64,000 nt of DNA, from the NCBI GenBank assembly GCA_023458595.1, contig JAEWYT010000105.1, forward strand, positions 3,211 through 67,210, given 5' to 3'. How positions within the stretch are numbered: position 1 is the stretch's first letter; each line of letters begins with the position of its first letter. The position numbers were made by a program, and so were the translations under genes. The notes below the pieces were generated by a model. It saw only the letters and a list, made by a program, of their open reading frames with translations, had not been told where the DNA came from and did not search any database. Source of the stretch: Pseudomonadota bacterium. Its GTDB lineage: Bacteria > Pseudomonadota > Alphaproteobacteria > Rhizobiales > Tepidamorphaceae. This document shows positions 25,025 through 33,850 of this stretch, one piece after another.

Positions 25025-25723
25025 ATGCGAGTTCTGCTGATCGAGGACGACAGCGCGACGGCGCAAAGCATCGAGTTGATGCTGAAGTCGGAGAGCTTCA
25101 ACGTCTACACGACCGATCTCGGCGAAGAAGGGATCGATCTCGGCAAGCTATACGACTACGACATTATCCTGCTCGACCTGAACCTGCCGGATATGAGCGG
25201 GTACGAGGTGCTGAAGACGCTGCGCCTGTCGAAGGTCAAGACCCCGATCCTGATCCTGTCCGGTCTCGCCGGCATCGAGGACAAGGTCCGCGGCCTGGGC
25301 TTCGGCGCCGACGACTATCTCACCAAGCCGTTCCACAAGGACGAGCTGGTGGCGCGCATCCACGCGATCGTACGGCGTTCCAAGGGCCATGCGGAATCGG
25401 TCATCGAAACGGGCGACCTCAAGGTCAACCTCGACACCAAGACCGTCGAGGTGAACGGCCAGCGGGTGCATCTGACCGGCAAGGAATACCAGATGCTGGA
25501 GCTGCTCTCCCTGCGCAAGGGGACGACCCTCACCAAGGAGATGTTCCTGAACCATCTCTACGGCGGTATGGACGAGCCGGAACTCAAGATCATCGACGTC
25601 TTCATCTGCAAGCTTCGCAAGAAGCTGTCGGCGGCGACTGGCGGGAAGAACTACATCGAAACCGTGTGGGGCCGCGGCTACGTCCTGCGCGATCCGGAAT
25701 CCGACGCGGCGATCTCCGCGTAG
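25025..25723 (+). CDS. ctrA: cell-cycle response regulator CtrA
   Basis: 232 aa. It is the OmpR-type master regulator of alphaproteobacterial cell cycle, motility and envelope genes. The receiver has D51 as phosphoacceptor (IILLDLNLPDMSGYEVLK) and K101; the winged-helix domain (about 125-225) has LTGKEYQMLELLSLRKGTTLTKEMFLNHLYGG and IETVWGRGYVLR. Length and residue numbering match Caulobacter CtrA. The start at MRVLLIEDD follows AAAGGAACTGGC. It ends in SA, a small-residue tail reminiscent of ClpXP tags, though not the Ala-Ala of Caulobacter. Confidence 0.98.
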   Translation: MRVLLIEDDSATAQSIELMLKSESFNVYTTDLGEEGIDLGKLYDYDIILLDLNLPDMSGYEVLKTLRLSKVKTPILILSGLAGIEDKVRGLGFGADDYLTKPFHKDELVARIHAIVRRSKGHAESVIETGDLKVNLDTKTVEVNGQRVHLTGKEYQMLELLSLRKGTTLTKEMFLNHLYGGMDEPELKIIDVFICKLRKKLSAATGGKNYIETVWGRGYVLRDPESDAAISA

Positions 25724-25751
25724 TCAGACATATCTCCAGGCAACAGAAAAA

Positions 25752-25782
25752 AGCCTCGTCTTGCGACGGGGCTCTTTTTTTG
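25752..25782 (+). terminator. intrinsic terminator after ctrA
   Basis: A 9-bp stem AGCCTCGTC/GACGGGGCT (one G-T pair) with loop TTGC is followed by CTTTTTTTT. Confidence 0.93.
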
Positions 25783-25860
25783 CCTTCCGCCCCGGCTTTC
25801 CGTCACGGCGCCCGTGTGTCACGCTTCCTCCGACAACAAAGCCAAACGGGAGGAAGCACC

Positions 25861-27012
25861 ATGATGGACCTCGATTCCCTGTTACGCAAAGCGGTTGCCG
25901 ACCGTGAAGCGCCTTTCCTCGTCGCGATGTCGGGAAACACGGGCGGCGTTACGTGGTCGGGCGCGGCGGGCGAGCGCTCGGCAGGCGAACCCGCCACCGT
26001 CGACACTGTCTTCCGCATCTTCTCGATGACCAAGGCCGTCGGCTCGACGGCCGCGATGATCCTGATCGACCGCGGCAAGCTCAGCATGGACACCGAGGTC
26101 GAGGCCGTCCTGCCGGAGTTCAAGAAGGTGCAGGTGCTCGAGGGGATCGAAGGCGGAAAGCCGATCCTCCGCGCACCGCGCACCAAGGCGACGGTCCGGC
26201 ATCTGGCGACCCATACGTCGGGCTTCGTCTACGAGTTCTGGAACTCGATGATTCCGTCCTACATGGAGATCGCCGGGCATCCGACCATCATCTCCGGGCT
26301 CAACGCCTCGCTGCATTATCCTCTGGCCTTCGATCCGGGTGAGCGATGGGACTACGGCATCGGTATCGACTGGCTCGGCAAGGTCGTCGAGGCGGTCGAC
26401 GGACGGACGGTCGACAGGTTCTGTCACGAGGAGATATTCGGGCCGCTGTCGATGGCCGATACCGGCTTCGAGGTCGAGGGCACGATGAAGAGCCGGCTCG
26501 CCAGCGTGCGCGCCCGCGCCGAGGACGGCAGCTTCGTCGATTTTGAGCTGTCGCCGCCCTCCAACCCGGAATTCTACGGCATGGGCCACGCGCTCTATTC
26601 GACGGCGCCCGACTACATGCGCTTCCTGCGCATGTACCTGAACCGAGGCCAGATCGACGGCCACCGCATCCTCAGCGAGGACGCGGTCGAGCATATGCTC
26701 TCCAACCAGATCGGCGATCTGCGCGTGAGCGTGATGAAGACGGTGGCGCCGCCGGTGACGGCCGATACCGAGTTCTTCCCCGGTCGCGAGAAGACGCACT
26801 CCTTCGGATTCATGCGGATGGAGGAGGACGTGCCCGGCATGCGTTCGGAGGGGGCGCAGTCGTGGGCGGGCGTGCTGAACACGCATTTCTGGTTTGACCC
26901 GACGTGCGACGTGGCGGGCCTCATCATGACGCAGATGCTGCCTTTCGCCGACCCGGCGTTCATTCGCCTGTACGAGCGTTACGAGGCCGGCGTCTACGCC
27001 AACAGGCCGTAG
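25861..27012 (+). CDS. serine hydrolase, class C beta-lactamase/esterase family
   Basis: 383 aa. The beta-lactamase/transpeptidase-like fold has the nucleophile motif S55-MT-K58 (FRIFSMTKAVG) and a second-motif tyrosine Y165 (WDYGIGI). HTSGFVY is the usual helix after the active site. With YGI in place of YxN the protein resembles EstB-type esterases more than true AmpC. No signal peptide is seen, so it is probably cytoplasmic. Start ATGATG at 25861 with GGAGGAAGCACC upstream. Confidence 0.88.
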   Translation: MMDLDSLLRKAVADREAPFLVAMSGNTGGVTWSGAAGERSAGEPATVDTVFRIFSMTKAVGSTAAMILIDRGKLSMDTEVEAVLPEFKKVQVLEGIEGGKPILRAPRTKATVRHLATHTSGFVYEFWNSMIPSYMEIAGHPTIISGLNASLHYPLAFDPGERWDYGIGIDWLGKVVEAVDGRTVDRFCHEEIFGPLSMADTGFEVEGTMKSRLASVRARAEDGSFVDFELSPPSNPEFYGMGHALYSTAPDYMRFLRMYLNRGQIDGHRILSEDAVEHMLSNQIGDLRVSVMKTVAPPVTADTEFFPGREKTHSFGFMRMEEDVPGMRSEGAQSWAGVLNTHFWFDPTCDVAGLIMTQMLPFADPAFIRLYERYEAGVYANRP

Positions 27013-27077
27013 GCCGTCGGGAGCGCCGAGCGAAGAAAGAGAAATCAGGGGGGCCGCCGGCGAGGCGGCCCTCGCGC

Positions 27078-27941
27078 CTAGGCGACGCGGCCGATCGAGG
27101 CCATGCCGGCCGGGACCGGCTTCACCGCCGATTTCGGTACCGGACGATAGAGCCCGCGGCAATTGGGCTGCGCCTCGAAGCGGTCGCTCAGTCCCACCAC
27201 GGTCTCGGCGGCTCCGAGAACCAGATAGCCGTCCGGCTCGAGGACGTCGGCGATGCGCGACAGCACGTCGGTCTTGGTCGGCCGGTCGAAGTAGATCAGC
27301 ACATTGCGGCAGAACACGACATCGAAGCGGCCGAGCGCCGAGAAGCTCGACAACAGATTGAACTTCTGCCAGCGCACCATCCTGCGGATGGCCTGGTCGA
27401 GTTCCCACATGTCGCCCTGCTGGGCGAAATACTTCACCAGAAGTTGGATCGGCAGGCCGCGCTGCACCTCGAACTGGCTGTAGACGCCGGCCTTGCCGCG
27501 ATCCATCACCGTCTCGGCGATGTCGGTGCCGAGAATGTCGAGCCGCCATGCGGCGAGGCGCGAGTCCTCGCGGGCGCTGATCGCCAGCGAATAGGGCTCC
27601 TGGCCGGTCGAGGCGGCCGCGCACCAGATCTTGATCTCGCGCTTCGACGCACGCTCCTGCAGGAAGTGCGGGACGATCACGTCCTTGAACTGATCGAAAG
27701 GCGTCTTGTCGCGAAAGAACGAGGATTCGTTCGTCGTCATCGCCTCGACAACGGCCGTCCGCAGCCTGACGTCGCCGCCGAGCTTGAGGGCCGAGATCAG
27801 GGCGGAAAGATCGGCGATGCCGGCGCGCCGGGCGATCGGGCCGAGGCGCGCTTCGACGAGATAACGCTTGTCCTCGGCCAGATCGAGCCCCGACTGGCTG
27901 CGCAGGAAATCGCGAAGGTAGTCGTACTCCTGGGGCGTCAT
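27078..27941 (-). CDS. cheR: chemotaxis protein methyltransferase CheR
   Basis: 287 aa. It methylates glutamates of chemoreceptors using SAM. The N-terminal helical domain (1-70) precedes a Rossmann methyltransferase: TTNESSFFRDKTPFDQF, IKIWCAAASTGQEPYSLAI (SAM site), ILGTDIAETVMDRGKAGVYSQFE and FDVVFCRNVLIYFD. The start ATG overlaps the cheB stop (ATGA). It is the last gene of the che operon; no receptor gene lies in this window. Confidence 0.96.
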   Translation of the reverse strand: MTPQEYDYLRDFLRSQSGLDLAEDKRYLVEARLGPIARRAGIADLSALISALKLGGDVRLRTAVVEAMTTNESSFFRDKTPFDQFKDVIVPHFLQERASKREIKIWCAAASTGQEPYSLAISAREDSRLAAWRLDILGTDIAETVMDRGKAGVYSQFEVQRGLPIQLLVKYFAQQGDMWELDQAIRRMVRWQKFNLLSSFSALGRFDVVFCRNVLIYFDRPTKTDVLSRIADVLEPDGYLVLGAAETVVGLSDRFEAQPNCRGLYRPVPKSAVKPVPAGMASIGRVA

Positions 27942-29092
27942 GCCTTGATCCCCTTCAGATACCTGGAGAGTTGACCGGGAATGCGGTCGAGAGAGAGGAC
28001 GGCCGAGCAAACACCCGTGCGGGCGGTTGCACCCGGCATGCCCCAAACCACGCTGGACGCTTCATCCTGCGCGACCACGGTTCCGCCGGCTGCTGCGACC
28101 GCACGGCCTCCCGCAGCGCCATCATGTCCCATTCCGGTCAGCACGAGCGCGAGCGTGGCCGCGCCGTACGTCTTCGCAACCGACTCGAAGAGCGGGTCGA
28201 CCGCGGGCTTGCAGTAGTTCACCGGTGGCCCGTCGGTGAGACGGATCGTTGGAACCGCACCGGCTTCGACGATCATGTGACGGCCGCCGGGTGCGACGTA
28301 GATGCGGCCGGGCGTCACCGGCTCGCCGTCCTTGCCTTCGGCCGAGGGGCGGCCGCTGGCGCGGGCCAGATGCTCCGCCAGGATACCGGTGAAGGTCGGA
28401 GGCATGTGCTGGGTTATCAGAACGGGCACGTCGGCTATGTCGGCTGCGAGGGACTGCAGCACCGAGGTCAGCGCCGGCGGTCCGCCCGTGGAGGACCCGA
28501 TCACCAGCACCCGCGGCCGCACCGAGGAGGGACTGCGCAGGCTGATGGGCCCGGCGAGGGGCGCCGGGAAACTCTTCGCCCGGGGCTGCTCTCCGCCGAC
28601 CTTGCGCGCGAGCGCGGTCCTCGGGGCACCCGTCCGACGGGGCGCGAGCGCCCGGATCTTGTCGAGCAGGTCACGGCGGAAATCATCCGCGGTCACCATG
28701 CCGTGCGCCGCTTCGGGCTTGGGGATGTAGTCGCGGGCGCCGAGCGACATCGCCTTGAGACTGATCTCGGCATTCCGCCGGGTCAGGGTCGAGGCCATTA
28801 TGACCACTACATTCGGCTTCTTGCGGAGAATCTCTGGCAGGGCAGTCAACCCGTCCATCTCCGGCATCTCGATGTCGAGGATTATGACGTCGGGATCGGC
28901 ATCGGCGAGCGCGTCGACCGCCATCTTGCCGTTCCGCTGCGTGGAGACGACCTCGATATCGTTGGCCTCGTCCAGCCAGCGCGTGACGAGCCCGCGCACG
29001 ACGGCCGAGTCGTCGACGACCATGACCCGGATCGGCCAGTTCGTCGAAGGCGGAGGCGCAGACCCTACACGGGCGGTACTCTGCATGGACAT
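27938..29092 (-). CDS. cheB: chemotaxis methylesterase/glutaminase CheB
   Basis: About 384 aa. The receiver domain (about 20-135, phosphoacceptor D73 in DVIILDIEMPEMDG) is joined by a linker to the methylesterase domain. The catalytic serine is in IGSSTGGPPAL, the histidine in ITQHMPPTFTGILA and the aspartate in LTGMGHDGAAGG. It removes receptor methyl groups when phosphorylated by CheA. The start is set at the ATG at 29092; the longer frame begins only at a TTG. Confidence 0.96.
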   Translation of the reverse strand: MSMQSTARVGSAPPPSTNWPIRVMVVDDSAVVRGLVTRWLDEANDIEVVSTQRNGKMAVDALADADPDVIILDIEMPEMDGLTALPEILRKKPNVVVIMASTLTRRNAEISLKAMSLGARDYIPKPEAAHGMVTADDFRRDLLDKIRALAPRRTGAPRTALARKVGGEQPRAKSFPAPLAGPISLRSPSSVRPRVLVIGSSTGGPPALTSVLQSLAADIADVPVLITQHMPPTFTGILAEHLARASGRPSAEGKDGEPVTPGRIYVAPGGRHMIVEAGAVPTIRLTDGPPVNYCKPAVDPLFESVAKTYGAATLALVLTGMGHDGAAGGRAVAAAGGTVVAQDEASSVVWGMPGATARTGVCSAVLSLDRIPGQLSRYLKGIKA

Positions 29093-29145
29093 ACTCGTAC
29101 TCGAATACGCTACTTCTGAGAGGTCCGCCCCCAAAGCGGCCCGGA

Positions 29146-29511
29146 TCAGAGAATGCCGGCTTCGGCGAACTTGGCCTCGACGATGTCCCGGTCGAAGGGC
29201 TTCATGATGTACTCGTTGGCGCCGGCCTTCAGGGCGCGGGCGATCTGGGCGATGTCGTTCTCGGTGGTGCAGAACACGACCTTGGGGGCGTTGCCGCCTT
29301 CCATCTGGCGCAGCTGCTTCAGGAACTCGAACCCATCCATCACGGGCATGTTCCAGTCGAGAAGGATGGCGAAGGGCATCTGGTAGCGGCAGGCGTGCAA
29401 CGCCTGGGCGCCGTCCTCGGCCTCGGTCACCGCGAAACCGAGCTCCTCCAGAATCCGGCGTGCAACCTTACGGATGACGCTGGAATCGTCTACGATGAGG
29501 CAGTTTTTCAT
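29146..29511 (-). CDS. cheY: single-domain response regulator CheY
   Basis: 121 aa. It is a lone receiver: LIVDDSSVIRKVARRILEE at the N terminus, phosphoacceptor D52 in AILLDWNMPVMDG, TTEN switch region and the conserved lysine in YIMKPFD. The ATG at 29511 has GGAG 8 bases upstream; two earlier methionines are possible starts. Within the che operon it is the expected output to the flagellar motor. The DWNMPVMDG motif is shared with Caulobacter CheYI and rhizobial CheY proteins. Confidence 0.94.
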   Translation of the reverse strand: MKNCLIVDDSSVIRKVARRILEELGFAVTEAEDGAQALHACRYQMPFAILLDWNMPVMDGFEFLKQLRQMEGGNAPKVVFCTTENDIAQIARALKAGANEYIMKPFDRDIVEAKFAEAGIL

Positions 29512-29577
29512 CTCCATTGCTCCGGATTTCGATAAGTTGGACAAGCTTATCCGTGCAAACCTTCGAACTCGTTACGT

Positions 29578-30057
29578 TCAAGCCGCGAGCGGCTCGTGAT
29601 CCATGTCGAGGATCCGGTCGACGTCGAGGATGACGAGCAGGTTCCCCTCGAGCCGCTGGACACCCGAGGACACGCGCGCCCAGCGCGGGTCCAGATTGAC
29701 CGGATTGGGCTCGATGTTGGCGATCGGCAGGCGGAGGACATCGCCGACCTCGTCGATGACGAGACCGTAGGATTCACCGCGGTACTCAATGCCGACGGCC
29801 ATCGGCGCGTCGTTCCTGTCGCGCTCGCCGAGATCGAGCCGGCGGCGCATGTCGATCGCGGTGACGATGCGGCCGCGCATGTTGAGCACGCCGGCGATCT
29901 CCTTGCGCGACATAGGCACCGGCGTCATGCCGGTCAGCCGGAACACGTCGTGGACGCCCTCGATCGGCAGCCCGAACCGCTGCGACCCGATGGTCACCGT
30001 GATGTAGTCGCAGGATTCGCCTTCGTCGTGGCTTTCCTCTCGATCGAGATCGCTCAT
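29578..30057 (-). CDS. cheW: chemotaxis coupling protein CheW
   Basis: 159 aa with a single CheW domain: YITVTIGSQRFGLPIEGVHDVFR, ITPVPMSRKEIAGVLNMRGRIVTAIDMRRRL, GESYGLVIDEVGDVLRL. It links CheA to receptors. The start codon overlaps the cheA stop (ATGA). The N terminus carries an acidic extension (DLDREESHDEGESCD). Confidence 0.96.
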   Translation of the reverse strand: MSDLDREESHDEGESCDYITVTIGSQRFGLPIEGVHDVFRLTGMTPVPMSRKEIAGVLNMRGRIVTAIDMRRRLDLGERDRNDAPMAVGIEYRGESYGLVIDEVGDVLRLPIANIEPNPVNLDPRWARVSSGVQRLEGNLLVILDVDRILDMDHEPLAA

Positions 30058-32864
30058 GCTGCCTCTCCCATCGGACGGGCCATTTCCTTCAGGCTCGACA
30101 GGAGCCCGGTCCGATCAAACTTCGCTACATAGTCGTGAAAACCGGCTTTGCGGCCGCGCTCGATCGCTTCGGGGCTGGCGAGCGACGACAGCGCCACAAT
30201 CGGCAGGTTCTTGAACTTGCCGTTCGACAGGAGCCGCTCCGCGAGCTCGTAGCCGCTCATGTCCGGCATCTCGATATCGCTGACGACGACATCTACCACC
30301 TCGCCGGCCTCCAGCCGGTTCAGGGCCTCGAGCGCGCTGGAACAGACGACTGTGCGATAGCCCGCCGACTTCAGAACCGGCGCGATCATGTTGCGGAAGA
30401 ACGCACTGTCGTCGATCAGCATGACGCGGGTGTCCTCGGGGACCCCGCCCATCTCCTTGCGATGGAACCAGTCCTCGAAGGCCAGCGGCAGGTAGTGGGC
30501 GACGTCCAGAATCTCGGTCGCGGCGCCGCGGACGACCGCCGAGCCGAGGATTCCCGGGACTTCCGAGGAAATCTCGATATCGAGGTTGTCGTCGACGATG
30601 TCGACGACCTCGTCGATCACCAGGCCCATCGAACGGCCGCCGTCGGTGAAGACGATCATCGGCTGGGTGCCCTCGGTGCGACGCTCGATGTTCTCGTTCA
30701 CGTAGACCAGCGGCATCAGCCGGCCACGGTACTGGACCAGGCTGCGTCCGTTGGTGTGCTCGATACGATCGACGTTGATCTCCTCGAGGCGCGTGATGAG
30801 CGAAAGCGGGACGGCTTTCGGCGCCACCGAGCCGGCCCGGAACAGCAGCAGCGAGATCGTCTCGTCCCGCGAAGCCGACGTGTCCTCCGCGCCGTCCCGC
30901 TCCATTTCGGCGGCGACGTCCGTGCGAACTTCTTTGGCGATGCCGTTCGGGTCGATGATCATGATCACCGAGCCGTCGCCGAGGATGGTGTTGCCGGAGA
31001 AGGCCGCGATGCCGCGCAACATGCTCGACATCGGCTTCACGACGATTTCCTCGGTGTGGAACACCGCGTCGACGACGATGCCGAAGCGGTGCGAGCCGAC
31101 CTGCAGGACGACGATGAAGCCGTCGGTGTCGTCCCTGGTCGCGCCGTCGACCGTCTTTCCGGCCGCCTTGGCCGTCGGTTCGGACTCGCCTTCATGAGCT
31201 TCGACCGTCGTAGTCGGCTTCACGATGGCCTTCTGCGGCAGGCCGAGCACACTCGACAGGCCGACGAGGGGGAGAAGCTCGTCGCGCAGGCGCAGGACCG
31301 GCGTGTCCTTGATGCGTTCGATCTGCGTGGCGGAGCCGGAGCCCGTGTGGACCAGCTCGACGACGGCGAGCTGGGGAATGGCGAAGCGCTGGCCCGAGGA
31401 TTCGACGATCAGCGCCGAGACGATCGCGAGGGTCAGCGGGATCTTGATCATGAAGACCGAGCCCTCGCCCTGCACGGACTTGACGTCGACGGTGCCGCCG
31501 ATGAGCTCGATGTTCGTCTTGACCACGTCCATGCCGACGCCGCGCCCGGAGACGCTGGTCACCTTCTCGGCGGTGGAGAAGCCGGGGTTGAAGATAAAGC
31601 GGTGGATCTGCGCCTCGCTCATCTTCTCCAGCTCGGCCTCGGTGCAGAGGCCCTTCTCGATCAGCTTCTGGCTGATCCGCTTGGAATCGAGCCCGCGACC
31701 GTCGTCGGCGATCTCGATGATGATATGGCCGCCCTCATGGTAGGCGGCCAGGCGGACCTTGCCGACATCGGGCTTACCGAGCGCACGGCGCTGCTCGGGC
31801 AATTCAAGGCCGTGGTCGGCCGAATTGCGCACCATGTGCGTCAACGGATCCTTGATCAGCTCAAGGACCTGACGGTCCAGCTCGGTCTCGGCGCCGACCA
31901 TCTCGAGGTCGATCTGCTTGCCGAGTTCCAGCGCCAGGTCGCGAACGATACGCGGCAGCTTCTGCCAGGCGTTGCCGATCGGCTGCATGCGCGTCTTCAT
32001 GACGCCTTCCTGCAGTTCGGCCGTAACGTTGGAGAGGCGCTGCAGCGGTACCTTGAATTCCGATTCCTCGTGGCGGCGTACGATCTCGAGGAGCTGGTTG
32101 CGGGTCAGCACCAGTTCGCTGACCGTCGTGATCAGGTGCTCGAGCGTGTCCACGGCGACCCGGATGGTCTGTGACTGGACGGGAGCCTCGCGGGTTCCTT
32201 CGCCTTCCTCGCGCGCCGGCTTGGACTTGCGCCCCGCTGCGCTCTTTGCGGGAACAGAGTCCTCCGATTTCGCAACGGCTTGCAGTGCCGGTGCAGGGGC
32301 GGCGACCTCCGGACCGGGAGTCTCCCGGAAGGCGCGTTCGAGCTCGTCGAGCGAGACTTCGCCGGGCCGCAGCTCGCGGTCGAGCATCTGGACCACCAGC
32401 ATGCCCTCGGAAACGTCGGCGGCGGCCGGTTCGGGAGCCGGTGCGGCCGGTTCCGGGGAGCCGGCCTCGTCACCAGCAGCCGGGGCGGGCGCGCCGAGCG
32501 CCATCGCCTCGAGCTCGGAGATCATGTCGTCGTCCGAACCCTCGGGCTCCTGGCCGGTCTCGGCGAGCGCGCCGATGAGCTCCTTGATGCGGTCAATCGA
32601 AGCGAGGATCAAAGACACGGCCTGAGGCGTCACCGGCACGCCGTCGCGGAAGCGGCCCATCACCGTCTCCGCCGCATGCGCCAGCGCTTCGAGCCGCGGC
32701 AGCCCAAGGAAGCCGCAGGTTCCCTTGATCGTGTGGACGAGCCGGAAGATATTGTCGAGGATTCGAGCGTTGTTCGGTTCCTGTTCGAACTTGACGAGCT
32801 CGACGTCTATGATTTCGAGGCTCTCGTTCGTCTCGGTCAGGAACTCTGAGACGAGATCGTCCAT
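30054..32864 (-). CDS. cheA: chemotaxis histidine kinase CheA with two CheW-like domains and a C-terminal receiver
   Basis: 936 aa. Domains in order: HPt with phosphoacceptor H44 (FRLVHTIKGTCGFLG), acidic Ala/Pro linker (about 125-225), dimerisation helices, HATPase (HMVRNSADHGLE, DDGRGLD, GRGVGMDVV), then a CheW domain, a second CheW-like segment (ISLLLFRAGSV ... MPLVYVNENIE) and a receiver at about 810-936 (VMLIDDSAFFRNMIAP, DVVVSDIEMPDMSG). The fused receiver may act as a phosphate sink. No P2 CheY-binding domain was recognised. First gene of the che operon. Confidence 0.96.
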   Translation of the reverse strand: MDDLVSEFLTETNESLEIIDVELVKFEQEPNNARILDNIFRLVHTIKGTCGFLGLPRLEALAHAAETVMGRFRDGVPVTPQAVSLILASIDRIKELIGALAETGQEPEGSDDDMISELEAMALGAPAPAAGDEAGSPEPAAPAPEPAAADVSEGMLVVQMLDRELRPGEVSLDELERAFRETPGPEVAAPAPALQAVAKSEDSVPAKSAAGRKSKPAREEGEGTREAPVQSQTIRVAVDTLEHLITTVSELVLTRNQLLEIVRRHEESEFKVPLQRLSNVTAELQEGVMKTRMQPIGNAWQKLPRIVRDLALELGKQIDLEMVGAETELDRQVLELIKDPLTHMVRNSADHGLELPEQRRALGKPDVGKVRLAAYHEGGHIIIEIADDGRGLDSKRISQKLIEKGLCTEAELEKMSEAQIHRFIFNPGFSTAEKVTSVSGRGVGMDVVKTNIELIGGTVDVKSVQGEGSVFMIKIPLTLAIVSALIVESSGQRFAIPQLAVVELVHTGSGSATQIERIKDTPVLRLRDELLPLVGLSSVLGLPQKAIVKPTTTVEAHEGESEPTAKAAGKTVDGATRDDTDGFIVVLQVGSHRFGIVVDAVFHTEEIVVKPMSSMLRGIAAFSGNTILGDGSVIMIIDPNGIAKEVRTDVAAEMERDGAEDTSASRDETISLLLFRAGSVAPKAVPLSLITRLEEINVDRIEHTNGRSLVQYRGRLMPLVYVNENIERRTEGTQPMIVFTDGGRSMGLVIDEVVDIVDDNLDIEISSEVPGILGSAVVRGAATEILDVAHYLPLAFEDWFHRKEMGGVPEDTRVMLIDDSAFFRNMIAPVLKSAGYRTVVCSSALEALNRLEAGEVVDVVVSDIEMPDMSGYELAERLLSNGKFKNLPIVALSSLASPEAIERGRKAGFHDYVAKFDRTGLLSSLKEMARPMGEAA

Positions 32865-32935
32865 TTCGCGCCCTTTCTGGGTCCAAAACGAAAGTGCCGG
32901 CCGTCCGGCCGTGAGCGCACTCTGAAGGGCGACGG

Positions 32936-32950
32936 TTAAAATTGGCTGAA
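32936..32950 (+). promoter_or_regulatory. candidate CtrA box upstream of cheA
   Basis: TTAA-N7-TGAA (7 of 8 core bases) lies in the gap between the chpT stop and the cheA start, about 70 bases before cheA. Its sequence TTAAAATTGGCTGAAG resembles the box before sciP (TTAAAATTTGGCTAAAG). A role is inferred. Confidence 0.4.
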
Positions 32951-32975
32951 GCGTGAGCCGAACTGTAGTCGGCTA

Positions 32976-33647
32976 CTACTTTGTGTCGGCAGCGATTTTC
33001 ACAGTGTCGTCGGCGACTTCGAAAGCGACGGTCATATCGAGCGACTTCGCCAGCCGGTGAGCGTAGTAGGCCTGCACCGAGCGGGCGTCGAGACCCTCCT
33101 CGGGGAGAGCGCCTTCGAAGATGCTCCGCGTCGTCTCGGGCAGGACCGCGTGGTTGCCCGTTGCCGAAATGCGGAACTCGACCTTGCCGCCGTCCGTGAT
33201 GATGGCGCCGCCGGCGCCTTCGCGGAACACGTCGACTGTCACTGTGCCGCCACGGGGAATCGTGGAAACGGCCAGCACCACGAGATTGACGAGCAGCTTC
33301 ACCTGATCCTTCGGCAGGCTGTCGGACGTAGCCTTCCAGTCGATGGTCGCCTTCTCGCCGACGTAGAGGTTCTCGGTGAGGCGGCGGGCGTCCTCGAGGG
33401 GAAAACGGTCGCCGGCGCCGCCCATGGCGCCGAACGCCAGCCGCAGGAACTGCAGTCGGGCGGAAGCCTTGGCGGCATTGGTGCGGATGATGTCGAGCGC
33501 CATCTCGCGCATCGACTCGTCCTTCTCGTCCTCCAGCACCTCGAAGCCGTTGGTGACCGCGCCCACCGGGCTGATCACGTCGTGGCACAGTTTGCTGCAC
33601 ATAAGCGCGGCGAGGTCCAGGTCGCTCATCGTCGCCGGGTCTGTCAT
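32976..33647 (-). CDS. chpT: histidine phosphotransferase ChpT
   Basis: 223 aa. ChpT passes phosphate from the hybrid kinase CckA to CtrA and CpdR. The first helices carry the phosphoacceptor in MCSKLCHDVISPVGAVTNGFEVLED (H22). The C-terminal part is a degenerate HATPase-like domain lacking nucleotide-binding motifs, as in Caulobacter ChpT. The start has GAGGCGGACCCGT upstream. It lies about 110 bases upstream of cheA on the same strand and 7.9 kb from ctrA. Confidence 0.93.
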   Translation of the reverse strand: MTDPATMSDLDLAALMCSKLCHDVISPVGAVTNGFEVLEDEKDESMREMALDIIRTNAAKASARLQFLRLAFGAMGGAGDRFPLEDARRLTENLYVGEKATIDWKATSDSLPKDQVKLLVNLVVLAVSTIPRGGTVTVDVFREGAGGAIITDGGKVEFRISATGNHAVLPETTRSIFEGALPEEGLDARSVQAYYAHRLAKSLDMTVAFEVADDTVKIAADTK

Positions 33648-33850
33648 ACGGGTCCGCCTCCCGCTCGCCGGCAGCCAGAATCACCGGGCCGGTCTGCCTG
33701 AAAGGCGGCGAGTGTTACATCGTGGAGTCGCAGGGGACAAGAAGGCGGGGTGGGCGGACCGGCGTCGATCTGCTATCAGCCCGGCGAACCTCAAGGGGCG
33801 TCGGCCGTGGCGGCCGCACCCGATCGGGCGAGCGGACAGGAGAACAGGGA

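Noticed and set aside
30135..32174. A 679-codon plus-strand frame across cheA
   Set aside because: Arg/Asp-rich shadow with no recognisable domain, opposite an intact CheA.
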